Shown here: positions 41,231 to 49,756 of the stretch, in pieces
How the letters are laid out: each line of letters starts with the position of its first letter
How positions within the stretch are numbered: position 1 is the stretch's first letter
Assembly: GCA_019114945.1 (NCBI GenBank)
Contig: DXEN01000072.1
Coordinates: 1-64,000 of the forward strand
Source: Candidatus Parabacteroides intestinigallinarum
GTDB lineage: Bacteria > Bacteroidota > Bacteroidia > Bacteroidales > Tannerellaceae
Direction of reading: 5' to 3'
Length of the DNA stretch: 64,000 nt
Made by a program: the position numbers and the translations under genes
The notes under the pieces: model-generated
Told to the model about the DNA's origin: nothing
Database searches by the model: none
What the model saw: the letters and a program-made list of their open reading frames with translations, nothing else

Positions 41231-42298
41231 TTACAATCCGATTGTCTCATACTGGATGCGTCTCGCCCACGAGAGGGCGCTTATCTCCACGTTCACGTAC
41301 TCCCACGTGTCGCCCCGCAGGAAGAAGACCAACTGGAACTCGTGCCCGCGGTCGAGGAACTCCTGTGGCGAGTAGCGGTAGATGTCCGCCGCCGTGCGCA
41401 GGCGGCTCAGGATGTCGGGCAGGTCGACACGCGCCACCTCCACGCCGGTACGCCGGTTGGTGATGGACAGGATGGCGTCGTCCTCCGCCCGGTCGTGATA
41501 GATGAGCCGCGACGTCATGAAGTCGGCGTGCGCCATGCGGCCCACCCCGGTCGCGCCCTCCACGGGCCGGTCGTCGGTGTTACGTGTGGCGTAAGGCGTA
41601 TAGACCAGCGTATCGGCGTCGGTGGACTCGTCGACCGAGTTGTCCCACAACAGGTGGGCGTTACGCGCGTAGATACGGAAATCGTAATCGTCCACGTCGA
41701 TCCGCGTCGGGTCGTCGATCTCGCGGAGCGTGACGCTAATCTCCTTCGTGTTCCGCGTGAGCGACACCGTGTCGCGCGTGATCCGGTCGAGCACCACTTC
41801 CACGGGCTCGGTACGCATGCCGTGCCAGAGCGTATCGAGCGGCATGCCGCCGTGGGTCACGTAGCCCGCCGCGTCGTACTCCAACGTGTGCGTCACGGCG
41901 GAAAGGCTGTCGCCCGCCGCGGGCTCGGTACGGATAAACGCGGCGCCATCATCCAAGGAAAAAGTAGTTAACTCGTCGTAATCGCACTGGAAGGCGGAGA
42001 CCAGGTATTGGTAACGTCCGGGCGGCAGGTCGAAATGCATCTCGTAGCCATCGGCCGCCAGCGCGTCGCCGTGTTCCGACCGCGACGTCAGGAACGAGCC
42101 GTTCTCGTCGAACAAGTAGACCGTCACGTCGCCCACGTGGTCGGCGAACATATCCGCCCGCTGCAAATTATAATCGTACTCGAACGTCAGGCGCAACCCG
42201 CTGGGGCATGGCTCCAAATCGTCGTGTATATACTCGCACGAGGCCATCGCCGCGAGGGCCAGGAGCGCCCAACATGCTATGCTACTTTGTCTGTTCAT
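41231..42298 (-). CDS. FimB/Mfa2 family fimbrial anchor subunit
   Basis: Lipobox AAMASCEYIHDDLEPCPSGLRLTFEYDYNLQRADMFADHVGDVTVYLFD is characteristic of Mfa2/FimB. Confidence 0.88.
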   Translation of the reverse strand: MNRQSSIACWALLALAAMASCEYIHDDLEPCPSGLRLTFEYDYNLQRADMFADHVGDVTVYLFDENGSFLTSRSEHGDALAADGYEMHFDLPPGRYQYLVSAFQCDYDELTTFSLDDGAAFIRTEPAAGDSLSAVTHTLEYDAAGYVTHGGMPLDTLWHGMRTEPVEVVLDRITRDTVSLTRNTKEISVTLREIDDPTRIDVDDYDFRIYARNAHLLWDNSVDESTDADTLVYTPYATRNTDDRPVEGATGVGRMAHADFMTSRLIYHDRAEDDAILSITNRRTGVEVARVDLPDILSRLRTAADIYRYSPQEFLDRGHEFQLVFFLRGDTWEYVNVEISALSWARRIQYETIGL

Positions 42299-42358
42299 CT
42301 ATCACTGTCTTTTACTACATATCTTCCGTAGCCCTTCGACAGATAGGAACAACGATTC

Positions 42359-42473
42359 AATTGACAATGGACAATTAAATTGACAATGGACAATGGACGA
42401 TTGACAATTAGCCTTGGCCTCTGCCGTTTCCCGCTAATAATTGTCAATTGTCAATCGTTAATTATCAATTGGT
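42359..42473. repeat. TTGACAAT-rich palindromic element, copy 1
   Basis: TTGACAATGGACAATTAAATTGACAATGGACAATGGACGATTGACAATTAGCCTTGGCCTCT...ATTGTCAATTGTCAATCGTTAATTATCAATTG. Confidence 0.9.
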
Positions 42474-42765
42474 TCGGGTCACGGCGAGTGTCCCAGAAGT
42501 CCACCCCATAGACAATCCTATTGGCTTCATCCACTCGATAAATCAATTTAAAATGAGGCTGTATGCATAAAGAACGATACTCGTATCGCCTATCCTTCAA
42601 CAAGAGTTCCAGCGGAGCCATATAAGGAAATAGCTCTAACAAACTCGCGGTCTGTATAACATTCTTATAAAAACGTCTTGCCACATTCGTGCCAAACTCC
42701 CGCTCCGCATAAAGCATATTCTCTTTCAAGGCGCGCTTCACTTTCTCGGTTAGAAAAAGCTTCAT
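42451..42765 (-). CDS. RelE/ParE family toxin (TA cassette 2)
   Basis: YRSLCIQPHFKLIYRVDEANRIVYGVDFWDTRRDPNQL; ATGA overlap with antitoxin; start refined to MKLFLTEK. Confidence 0.82.
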   Translation of the reverse strand: MKLFLTEKVKRALKENMLYAEREFGTNVARRFYKNVIQTASLLELFPYMAPLELLLKDRRYEYRSLCIQPHFKLIYRVDEANRIVYGVDFWDTRRDPNQLIIND

Positions 42766-43052
42766 GATACCAGCCATGGGAAATCTCGTTCTAATTCTTG
42801 CTTCAAGTCTTCCCAAGCTATCACCTTACCGGCGGCGATATCAGCCTCAGCTACTAAAATACGAGCCTCTAATTCCTCTTGTGTATAAGGAATGGGATAA
42901 GCCGTGAAATCCTTCGCGTGACTTTCATCAGCGATCCTCCTCCATCGCTTATACTCGTCAGAATAAATAGGAAGTGCCGCCTTCGGCGTACGCTCGTAGG
43001 CTACCTCGGGTTCGCTGAGGCGGTTGTCGGTCTTGTTGTCGTCTGCTTCCAT
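42762..43052 (-). CDS. Putative antitoxin (TA cassette 2)
   Basis: N-term MEADDNKTDNRLSEPEVAYERTPKA shared with cassette 1; stop overlaps toxin start. Confidence 0.7.
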   Translation of the reverse strand: MEADDNKTDNRLSEPEVAYERTPKAALPIYSDEYKRWRRIADESHAKDFTAYPIPYTQEELEARILVAEADIAAGKVIAWEDLKQELERDFPWLVS

Positions 43053-43090
43053 CGCGATTGTTATTTGGTATGCGCGAAGATAACGTTTCT

Positions 43091-43385
43091 AATTGACAAT
43101 TGATAATTGACAATGGACAATTAAATTGACAATGGACAATGGACGATTGACAATTAGCCTTGGCCTCTACCGTTTCCCGCTAATAATTAGTGGATGTGTC
43201 TAATCGCGGAAAAGCACACAGATGACACAGATCGAACGGATGAACGCAGATCGTTTTTATTGATTTATAATTAAATAAATCCGTGCAAATCCGCGCCCTC
43301 CGCGTCTGCGTGCCAATACTTGATTTTGACATACCTTCTTTTCCCCGCGAATAATTGTCAATTGTTAATCGTCAATTGTCAATTT
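43091..43385. repeat. TTGACAAT-rich palindromic element, copy 2, interrupted by about 150 bp
   Basis: Left half 43091-43189, right half about 43340-43385; insert contains CACAGATGACACAGATCG...AAATCCGTGCAAATCCGCG...CTGCGTGCC. Confidence 0.85.
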
Positions 43386-43691
43386 AGTCGTCAATTGGTT
43401 CGGGTCACGGCGAGTGTCCCAGAAGTCCACCACGTGAAGCTCCACCCGCGGTTCGTCAACGAAATAGATTAACTTGAAATGAGGGCGGACCCGTAATGAC
43501 CGGTAACGGTACTTCTTTCCACTAAGAAAGCTCTCTTCCGAGCCCAAATATGGAAAATCAATAAGATACCTCACATCCGAAAGAACCCCCTCATAGAAAC
43601 GCGAAGCCACTCGCTCTCCAAATCGCATTTTACACCATTGATAGTTTAAGCGTATCCGCTTTCGCGCCTCCGCATGTATCACTAACCGCAT
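43365..43691 (-). CDS. RelE/ParE family toxin (TA cassette 1)
   Basis: YRSLRVRPHFKLIYFVDEPRVELHVVDFWDTRRDPNQL; start refined to MRLVIHAEARKR. Confidence 0.82.
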   Translation of the reverse strand: MRLVIHAEARKRIRLNYQWCKMRFGERVASRFYEGVLSDVRYLIDFPYLGSEESFLSGKKYRYRSLRVRPHFKLIYFVDEPRVELHVVDFWDTRRDPNQLTTKLTIDD

Positions 43692-44029
43692 GGATAACGA
43701 TGTTTTAACTCCGGAAACTCCTTTTCCATCTCCTCTTGAAACTTCTCCCAAGTAATCCCGGAATCGCGCCCGGCATCAATCTCCCCTTGAATCCATTCAA
43801 TCCGTTGCCGCGCCTCACGCTTTGTCAAAGGCCTTGGATGCTCTAAGGTATCCAAGCGCTCCCGCAAATCCGGCATCTCCGCATAAAAACACGGATGCTC
43901 TCTACGAATAATATCCATCATCTCGTTCACCGTCTTACGGGAGTGAGACACGCTTGCCTTCGGCGTACGCTCGTAGGCTACCTCGGGCTCGCTGAGGCGG
44001 TTGTCGGTCTTGTTGTCGTCTGATTCCAT
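43682..44029 (-). CDS. Putative antitoxin (TA cassette 1)
   Basis: N-term MESDDNKTDNRLSEPEVAYERTPKA; overlaps toxin start. Confidence 0.7.
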   Translation of the reverse strand: MESDDNKTDNRLSEPEVAYERTPKASVSHSRKTVNEMMDIIRREHPCFYAEMPDLRERLDTLEHPRPLTKREARQRIEWIQGEIDAGRDSGITWEKFQEEMEKEFPELKHRYPCG

Positions 44030-44067
44030 CGCGATTGTTGTTTGGTATGCGCGAAGATAATATTTCT

Positions 44068-44195
44068 AATTGACAATTGATAATTGACAATGGACAATTA
44101 AATTGACAATGGACAATGGACGATTGACAATTAGCCTTGGCCTCTATGTTTCCTCGCGAATAATTGTCAATTGTCAATTCTCAATTGTCAATTGG
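44068..44195. repeat. TTGACAAT-rich palindromic element, copy 3
   Basis: AATTGACAATTGATAATTGACAATGGACAATTAAATTGACAATGGACAATGGACGATTGACAATTAGCCTTGGCCTCT...TAATTGTCAATTGTCAATTCTCAATTGTCAATTGG. Confidence 0.9.
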
Positions 44196-44253
44196 TTCGT
44201 TGTTCCAATCTGTCAAAGAGCGTCGTCCGTTCCCCTTGGGGGTCCGGCTGAGT

Positions 44254-44284
44254 TCCCCCGCCGCCGGCGAAGGCCTGCGGGGGA
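44254..44284. terminator. GC-rich hairpin just downstream of the fimbrillin gene (terminator/attenuator candidate)
   Basis: TCCCCCGC (44254-44261) pairs with GCGGGGGA (44277-44284); begins 30 bp past the fimbrillin stop. Confidence 0.45.
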
Positions 44285-44313
44285 TATTTATTCGCATAGG
44301 GCTCGCCTATGTC

Positions 44314-46128
44314 TTACAGCTCTACGTCTTGCGTACGTTTAGCCCAAGCGAGGATACGAATCTCTGCCTTTACGTAACCCGTTTCCTCGTCATCCGGCGT
44401 ATCCGGCGTATCCGGGATTTCCGGCTCGCCCGGGCTGGTTATCTTCGTAATATGCAACTCGTACCAGTTGTTGCGAACCACGCCGTAACGTCCCAGATGT
44501 TTCTCTTCCGTATAATTATACGGATCGCCATCGGTAGCCTCAGTCCAAGGAGTATAGTCATCCCCGAAGTGCTCGATGCGGCTTACGTGATAGAACACTT
44601 GCGCGTCCTTATAATACTTCACGGAACCAAACTCGCTTAAGATGGTTTGCAGATTGGCAGCGTCATCCTGAGCATCCATACCTAACAGCGTAGCCAAGCC
44701 TTCCACCGTATCGTAAGTACCGCCGTTCACTCCCGCCGCCGGTTTCCAGCCATCAGCCAAGAAAGAAGGAGACCCGCCAATCTTATCATTTACCTGCTTA
44801 ATAAAATTAGCTATTGTATAAGTATGGCCAGGCTCATCCTTACCCATAACGAAGAAGCTCGGATCCTCCGCGTCCACGTTCGAGTTCGTCGACGCTCCCT
44901 CAGCACCAGTTTCTTGCGTGAAAAAATACTGTCCAGTCAACACGATGCGAGTGGTCTGCGCCTCCTTCATATTGGCGGCATCGAAGGTGTTCTCGAAGCA
45001 ATAAAGGGGGTTGTCGCTGCCTATCTTCTTCTCCCACTCGATATCAGAGGCGGAAGTCACATCGGCGATGTAATTGAACTCTTGACTGTAGCGGGTATCT
45101 GTCGGCGTGTTGGGATTCGCCGTTCCATAGTTCGACCCATCATAGTTGCCATCCACAGACCAATAGATACGATACGGCTCCGTGTCTGCCACGAAGCGGC
45201 TATTCCCACCTCCTGAATTGATATTTGGATTATAATGACCGAACCACGTGCTATACGGCGTTACATCGTGCAGCAGCTTGGTAGACTTGTTCGTTACGTC
45301 CAGCGTCCAGCCTTCCAGCACGGCGTATCCCGAATAACCCTGCGGCAGGCCGGTTATATCCTTCCGAAGCTCACCGTTCTCCTCAGCATCAAATCCCGTC
45401 AGCGTCACTTTCGCCATGACGCGCTCCAAGTGAATCACCGTAGCGGAGTTCTGATTGGCTTCCGCCTCGGTCTCGTAAATCGTTATCGGCTGCAAAATCT
45501 CTACCTTCGCGCTATTGTCCGAGCTGATAACCGCCTTGGTAGCCAACGGGGCGTTGAGCATCGTGAAGCCATCGTTACCCGTATAATCAGCGATATCTTG
45601 ATCCTCCAGCTTCGTACGCAAGTCCGCCAACTTCAGGGCAGTAGTCCCTTCAGCATCATACGTCGTACCAGCGATTGTCAACGAATGCGTATTGTTGTTC
45701 ATGGATATGACATTGCTATGCCCGTTCAATATCACCAAGGCGTAAACCGGGTTCGTATTGTTCTTTAACAGCGGGGCTTGCGCCGTCAGGGTCTGCGTCG
45801 CCGTAATAGCGTCAGTATGAGTCTCATCTTGATTCCAAGTTCCCGGCAGGTTATAAGCGCCCACGAAAACAGCGTTCTCCTCGCTCACGCCACTGAAGTA
45901 GGCTATGATTCCGCTCTTTACCGTCCACTCGCTATCCAAGCCGTCATCGAAACTATCGTTCGCGGCGCGCGTACCCGTGGTAGAAGGCAAAGAAATCGTC
46001 ACCTTCGCGTACCCTGTCGCGCCTTCCACCACGTTAGGGCCATCCTGCCCGCCTTCCAGGTCGTCGCTACAGCCGGCGAGGAGCATACCTGCCGCCAGCA
46101 TACTGAATACATAAAATCTCTTTTTCAT
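44314..46128 (-). CDS. Mfa1-like major fimbrillin lipoprotein
   Basis: Lipobox MLLAGCSDD; C-term RYGVVRNNWYELHITKITSPGEPEIP...GYVKAEIRILAWAKRTQDVEL. Confidence 0.88.
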   Translation of the reverse strand: MKKRFYVFSMLAAGMLLAGCSDDLEGGQDGPNVVEGATGYAKVTISLPSTTGTRAANDSFDDGLDSEWTVKSGIIAYFSGVSEENAVFVGAYNLPGTWNQDETHTDAITATQTLTAQAPLLKNNTNPVYALVILNGHSNVISMNNNTHSLTIAGTTYDAEGTTALKLADLRTKLEDQDIADYTGNDGFTMLNAPLATKAVISSDNSAKVEILQPITIYETEAEANQNSATVIHLERVMAKVTLTGFDAEENGELRKDITGLPQGYSGYAVLEGWTLDVTNKSTKLLHDVTPYSTWFGHYNPNINSGGGNSRFVADTEPYRIYWSVDGNYDGSNYGTANPNTPTDTRYSQEFNYIADVTSASDIEWEKKIGSDNPLYCFENTFDAANMKEAQTTRIVLTGQYFFTQETGAEGASTNSNVDAEDPSFFVMGKDEPGHTYTIANFIKQVNDKIGGSPSFLADGWKPAAGVNGGTYDTVEGLATLLGMDAQDDAANLQTILSEFGSVKYYKDAQVFYHVSRIEHFGDDYTPWTEATDGDPYNYTEEKHLGRYGVVRNNWYELHITKITSPGEPEIPDTPDTPDDEETGYVKAEIRILAWAKRTQDVEL

Positions 46129-46210
46129 TGTTCACTCGTTTTTTATATATTAATTACTCATATTACCCTATATCGCTTTCCATTCTCTATGGTAATCGCT
46201 GCCGCCTTCC

Positions 46211-46417
46211 GAGGTTAGCGGCATACCCTTTCCGAGGTTAGCGGCTATCCCCTTCCGAGGTTAGCGGCTATCCTCCTCCGAGGTTAGCGGCTATCCTCGT
46301 ACCAGGTTAGCGGCTATCCTCGTACGAGGTCAGCGGCAGACCTTGGAGGAGGTTAGCGGCAGACCTTGGAAGAGGTTAGCGGCAAGCCTTGGAGGAGGAT
46401 AGCGGCAAGCCTCGGCT
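46211..46417. repeat. Nine tandem 23-bp units (GAGGTTAGCGGC core) between DUF3868 and fimbrillin genes
   Basis: Core starts at 46211, 46234, 46257, 46280, 46303, 46326, 46349, 46372, 46395 (exact 23-bp steps); array ends at the DUF3868 stop codon. Confidence 0.95.
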
Positions 46418-47856
46418 CACCGTCGCTCCTTGGCGCGCTTGCGGGCGATTTGCTCCAAGTTGTCGCTCGCCGCGGCGCCCACGCGCGGGTCGTCCGTCAG
46501 CGGCCGCAGGAGCGCCTCGGCGCGGTCGAGGTCGCCCTCACGCATCACTAACGCCGCCTCGGCGAGGCTCCGCTCCGGGCAATCGGCGGCTTTCGCCAAG
46601 TAGGCGCGCGCCTTGTCGAGCTGGCCCGCCCCGATGGCGGTGACCGCCGCGTTGAGGTTCGACACGGGGTCGTCCGGATACATGCGCACGGCTATCTCGA
46701 ACACCTCGTTGAAGCGCTCGCTACCCGGCTCCATGGTGTTCGCCACGCGGAAGAGCTCGTTGAGGCTCAGCTGCGCCGGGTCGGTGAACGCCAGCTCGGC
46801 GGCCTCCTCGACGGTAAAGTTGCGTATCGTGTAATCCACCTCGTAGTCGGAATGCCGCAAGGCGGGATAAATCTCGTTCAGCAGGCGGCGGTACGAAGCG
46901 CCCCCGTTGAGGCTCTTCAGCCGCCACTCGCGGGCGTCCCAGTCCGCCGGCTCCGGGGCGCGGATGATAGCGAGCAGCTCGTCCTTGTCGGCGAGGTCGC
47001 TCGCCTCCACGGCACGCTCCAGTCCCGCCCAATCCTCGGGCTCGGAGGTCACGTCCCAGCGGGCGCCCTCCAAGGGGTATAGCTTCCGCACGTACTCCAT
47101 CAGCGCGCGGGCCCTGCCCTCGGCGAGGCGGGCGTTGGCGGCGTAAGCGCCCTCGGGCGACGCGTAGCCGCGGATAGTCACCGCCGTGATGGTGGCGAAG
47201 CGGTTGGCGCGTACCTCGTCGATGGTGGCGCGTATCTTCGCCAGCTCGGCGGGGTTGTCGCGGTAGTCGGGATGTATCTCCACGCGGTTGACGGGGAAAT
47301 CGAGGAACGCGCTGCCCGCCAATGAGCGCGCCTTCACCGCCTCCGCCTCGGGGGTGACGTAAAGCGCGCGGGGCTCGAGGGTGACGGGCCGCAAGTCGAG
47401 CGCGAAGAGGGGCGAGCGCTCGCTGCTGAGCGACTCCCAGCCACAGCCGCAGTCGTCCATCACGAGCGACACCCGGGCGCTCTCCATCCAATCGGCGTAG
47501 GGCACGCGCGCGGTGTAGTCTATCCGGCGCGGCTCGCCCTTATGCACGCGGTACACGTATTCCGCGGGCGGGTCGGCCACGGGTCGCTCCAAGCGCTCGT
47601 ACAGGATGTGGCGCGTCTTGCCGTTGAGCACGATCGCGGGCAGCGCCCGCGCGCTATCGCCCGCCTCGACCATCGGGACGCACACCACGGAATGGTCTTT
47701 CGGAATATCCATGCCGCCGATATCGACGCGCATCGAGATAACCAGCTCGTCGCCCACGCGTTCCGCCAAGCGGTCGGTGACGACGAAAGTCGCCTCCCGC
47801 GCCGGCGCCATCCCCGCGAGGCTACCTATATATAAGATAAACAACCATTTTCTCAT
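46417..47856 (-). CDS. DUF3868/OmpA-like domain protein, fimbrial locus
   Basis: Signal peptide; OmpA-like IRGYASPEGAYAANARLAEGRARALMEYVRKLYPLEG; TPR-like C-terminus; upstream of fimbrillin. Confidence 0.85.
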   Translation of the reverse strand: MRKWLFILYIGSLAGMAPAREATFVVTDRLAERVGDELVISMRVDIGGMDIPKDHSVVCVPMVEAGDSARALPAIVLNGKTRHILYERLERPVADPPAEYVYRVHKGEPRRIDYTARVPYADWMESARVSLVMDDCGCGWESLSSERSPLFALDLRPVTLEPRALYVTPEAEAVKARSLAGSAFLDFPVNRVEIHPDYRDNPAELAKIRATIDEVRANRFATITAVTIRGYASPEGAYAANARLAEGRARALMEYVRKLYPLEGARWDVTSEPEDWAGLERAVEASDLADKDELLAIIRAPEPADWDAREWRLKSLNGGASYRRLLNEIYPALRHSDYEVDYTIRNFTVEEAAELAFTDPAQLSLNELFRVANTMEPGSERFNEVFEIAVRMYPDDPVSNLNAAVTAIGAGQLDKARAYLAKAADCPERSLAEAALVMREGDLDRAEALLRPLTDDPRVGAAASDNLEQIARKRAKERR

Positions 47857-47876
47857 AACTCATTCCTCCCCCGTTT

Positions 47877-48473
47877 TTAGAATAGATAAATCGCGCTGAC
47901 GGCCGCTTGCGTAGGCCCGAAGTAGTGCTTGCGCGTGTTCTCGATACGCGTGCCGCAATTCTCGCACGGATACTTGTCCGACTCCAAGTAGAGATAGCCC
48001 ACGCCGATAGTCGCCTCGATGTTCCAATGCTTGCCCACTACCCAGTTGTAGCCGTAGCTGACGCCCACGCCGGCGCCCCAGCCCTGGTGGCGCTCGTCGG
48101 CGGTTCCCAACCAGCTGATATCGGATACGTTATATATAAGGTAAGGGACGTGCACGCCCAGGAAATGACCGTAAAAAGTCTCGCAGAACCAATAACGCAG
48201 CTCCGGATGCACCCGGAAATGCTTGATAGACTTGCCGTAGCTCCCGTCGTCCTCCTTGCCGGTGAAGGGATTGAGACCCACCTCGGCCTCGAGCGACCAC
48301 CGCGGGGCGAGGCGGAATTCCACGCCTAAGTTGGGCGTCGCCGTCGCCCAATAGAGGGCGTTCGTCTTCAGCGCCACCGCCGGAGGCCTTCCATCCCCAC
48401 CCAAGGGCGACCTGGCGCTGGCCCACCCAATCAACGAGCTAATACACAATCCGATTATGAAAAGCTTTCTCAT
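47877..48473 (-). CDS. DUF3575 outer-membrane beta-barrel protein
   Basis: ALKTNALYWATATPNLGVEFRLAPRWSLEAEVGLNPFTG...HPELRYWFCETFYGHFLGVH. Confidence 0.9.
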   Translation of the reverse strand: MRKLFIIGLCISSLIGWASARSPLGGDGRPPAVALKTNALYWATATPNLGVEFRLAPRWSLEAEVGLNPFTGKEDDGSYGKSIKHFRVHPELRYWFCETFYGHFLGVHVPYLIYNVSDISWLGTADERHQGWGAGVGVSYGYNWVVGKHWNIEATIGVGYLYLESDKYPCENCGTRIENTRKHYFGPTQAAVSAIYLF

Positions 48474-48707
48474 ACACCACTATCCTATTGTTTTCCATTT
48501 CCATAGATTTCTTTTGACGTGAGAACCGGGGGGATATACCCTATATATCCATCCCATTCCACCTCGATTGTCGTCTGACGCGTCCGGATAAGATACCCTA
48601 TTCCATTTTCCATCTCTCCGGAGCCAACTACCCTATAAAGCTCTCTTCCGCGACCGAACCCATACCCTATTAATTCCAAGGATCCGGCGAATCATTGATA
48701 CAAATAA

Positions 48708-48730
48708 GGCGTTTTCGTTCAGAAAACGCC
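48708..48730 (-). terminator. Perfect 9-bp stem-loop; dapA terminator or 5' leader hairpin of the fimbrial transcript
   Basis: GGCGTTTTC-GTTCA-GAAAACGCC; minus-strand RNA continues TTATTTGT. Confidence 0.5.
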
Positions 48731-48731
48731 A

Positions 48732-48761
48732 CAAATATATAGAATTCCATTCGCTTAGCAA
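48732..48761 (-). promoter_or_regulatory. Candidate fimbrial operon promoter (minus strand): TTG (-33), 19-bp spacer, TATATTTG (-7)
   Basis: + strand CAAATATA at 48732-48739 and CAA at 48759-48761; C9 tract at 48768-48776 just upstream of -33. Confidence 0.5.
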
Positions 48762-48810
48762 CGTCCGCCCCCCCCCGTTAACATAAATTAATATGCGGGA
48801 GGAACGTTCC

Positions 48811-49704
48811 TCAGCACTTGATGCTCAGCTGCCGGAGCACCTCGCGTATCTTCTCGTAGGTAACGATACGCGTGGGCACCAATGGCAAGCGCAGCTTATT
48901 CTCGATGAAGCCCATCATGCTCAGCATACTTTTCACGCCCGCCGGGTTGCCATCGACGAAGAGCAGGCTGAACAACTCCGTAAAACTGTGGTGGATGGCG
49001 CGTGCGTTGTCGTAATCGCCCGCTAACGCCAGGCGGACCATACGGCTGAACTCGCGCGGGAAAGCGTTTCCGATAACCGATATCACGCCGATCGCCCCCA
49101 ACGTAACGAGCGGAAAAGTAATGCCATCGTCGCCGGAGATGACATTGAACCGCGCCGGTTTATGCTTGATAATATCGTCCATCTGGGTGATATTGCCGGA
49201 AGCCTCTTTCACGGCGATCACGTTGTCGAACTCACGGGCGATGCGCAGGGTCGTCTCCGCCGTCATGTTCACGCCCGTCCGCCCGGGCACGTTATACAGC
49301 ACGAGCGGCAGCCGCGTCGCCTCGGCGATCGCCTTGTAATGTTGGTAGATACCCTCCTGCGAAGGCTTATTATAATAAGGTACGACCGACAGGATCGCGT
49401 CGATTCCCTCGAAATCGTCGGTCCGCAGCTTCTCGACCACCGCGCGGGTGCAATTACCGCTCACGCCCAGGACGATGGGCACACGCCCCCGGACGCGGGT
49501 CACCACGAAGTGGGTAATGTTCTTCTTCTCCTCCTCGGTCAGCGTAGGCGTCTCCGCCGTCGTGCCCAAGACAACCAAATAATCCGTTCCATTCTGTACC
49601 TGGTAATCCACGAGGCGACCCAACGCCTCGTAGTCCACACTCTCATCTTCCTTGAACGGGGTGATCAGCGCCACGCCCATTCCTCTTAAATTTATATTTG
49701 CCAT
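48811..49704 (-). CDS. dapA: 4-hydroxy-tetrahydrodipicolinate synthase
   Basis: GVALITPFKEDESVDYEAL, LGTTAETPTL, YYNKPSQEGIYQHYKAIAEA, LYNVPGRTGVNM. Confidence 0.95.
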   Translation of the reverse strand: MANINLRGMGVALITPFKEDESVDYEALGRLVDYQVQNGTDYLVVLGTTAETPTLTEEEKKNITHFVVTRVRGRVPIVLGVSGNCTRAVVEKLRTDDFEGIDAILSVVPYYNKPSQEGIYQHYKAIAEATRLPLVLYNVPGRTGVNMTAETTLRIAREFDNVIAVKEASGNITQMDDIIKHKPARFNVISGDDGITFPLVTLGAIGVISVIGNAFPREFSRMVRLALAGDYDNARAIHHSFTELFSLLFVDGNPAGVKSMLSMMGFIENKLRLPLVPTRIVTYEKIREVLRQLSIKC

Positions 49705-49756
49705 AGGGAAAGCCCTTCTAATTTGTTATTCTTCCCGCGAAAATAAAGAAATTCTA

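Noticed and set aside
46211-46417. CRISPR array
   Set aside because: Units are contiguous at 23 bp with no unique spacers and no cas genes; it is a minisatellite
48485-48679. 64-aa leader ORF in the fimbrial 5' region
   Set aside because: TTG start, repetitive sequence from ATAGGGTAT motifs, no clear RBS or homology; treated as untranslated leader
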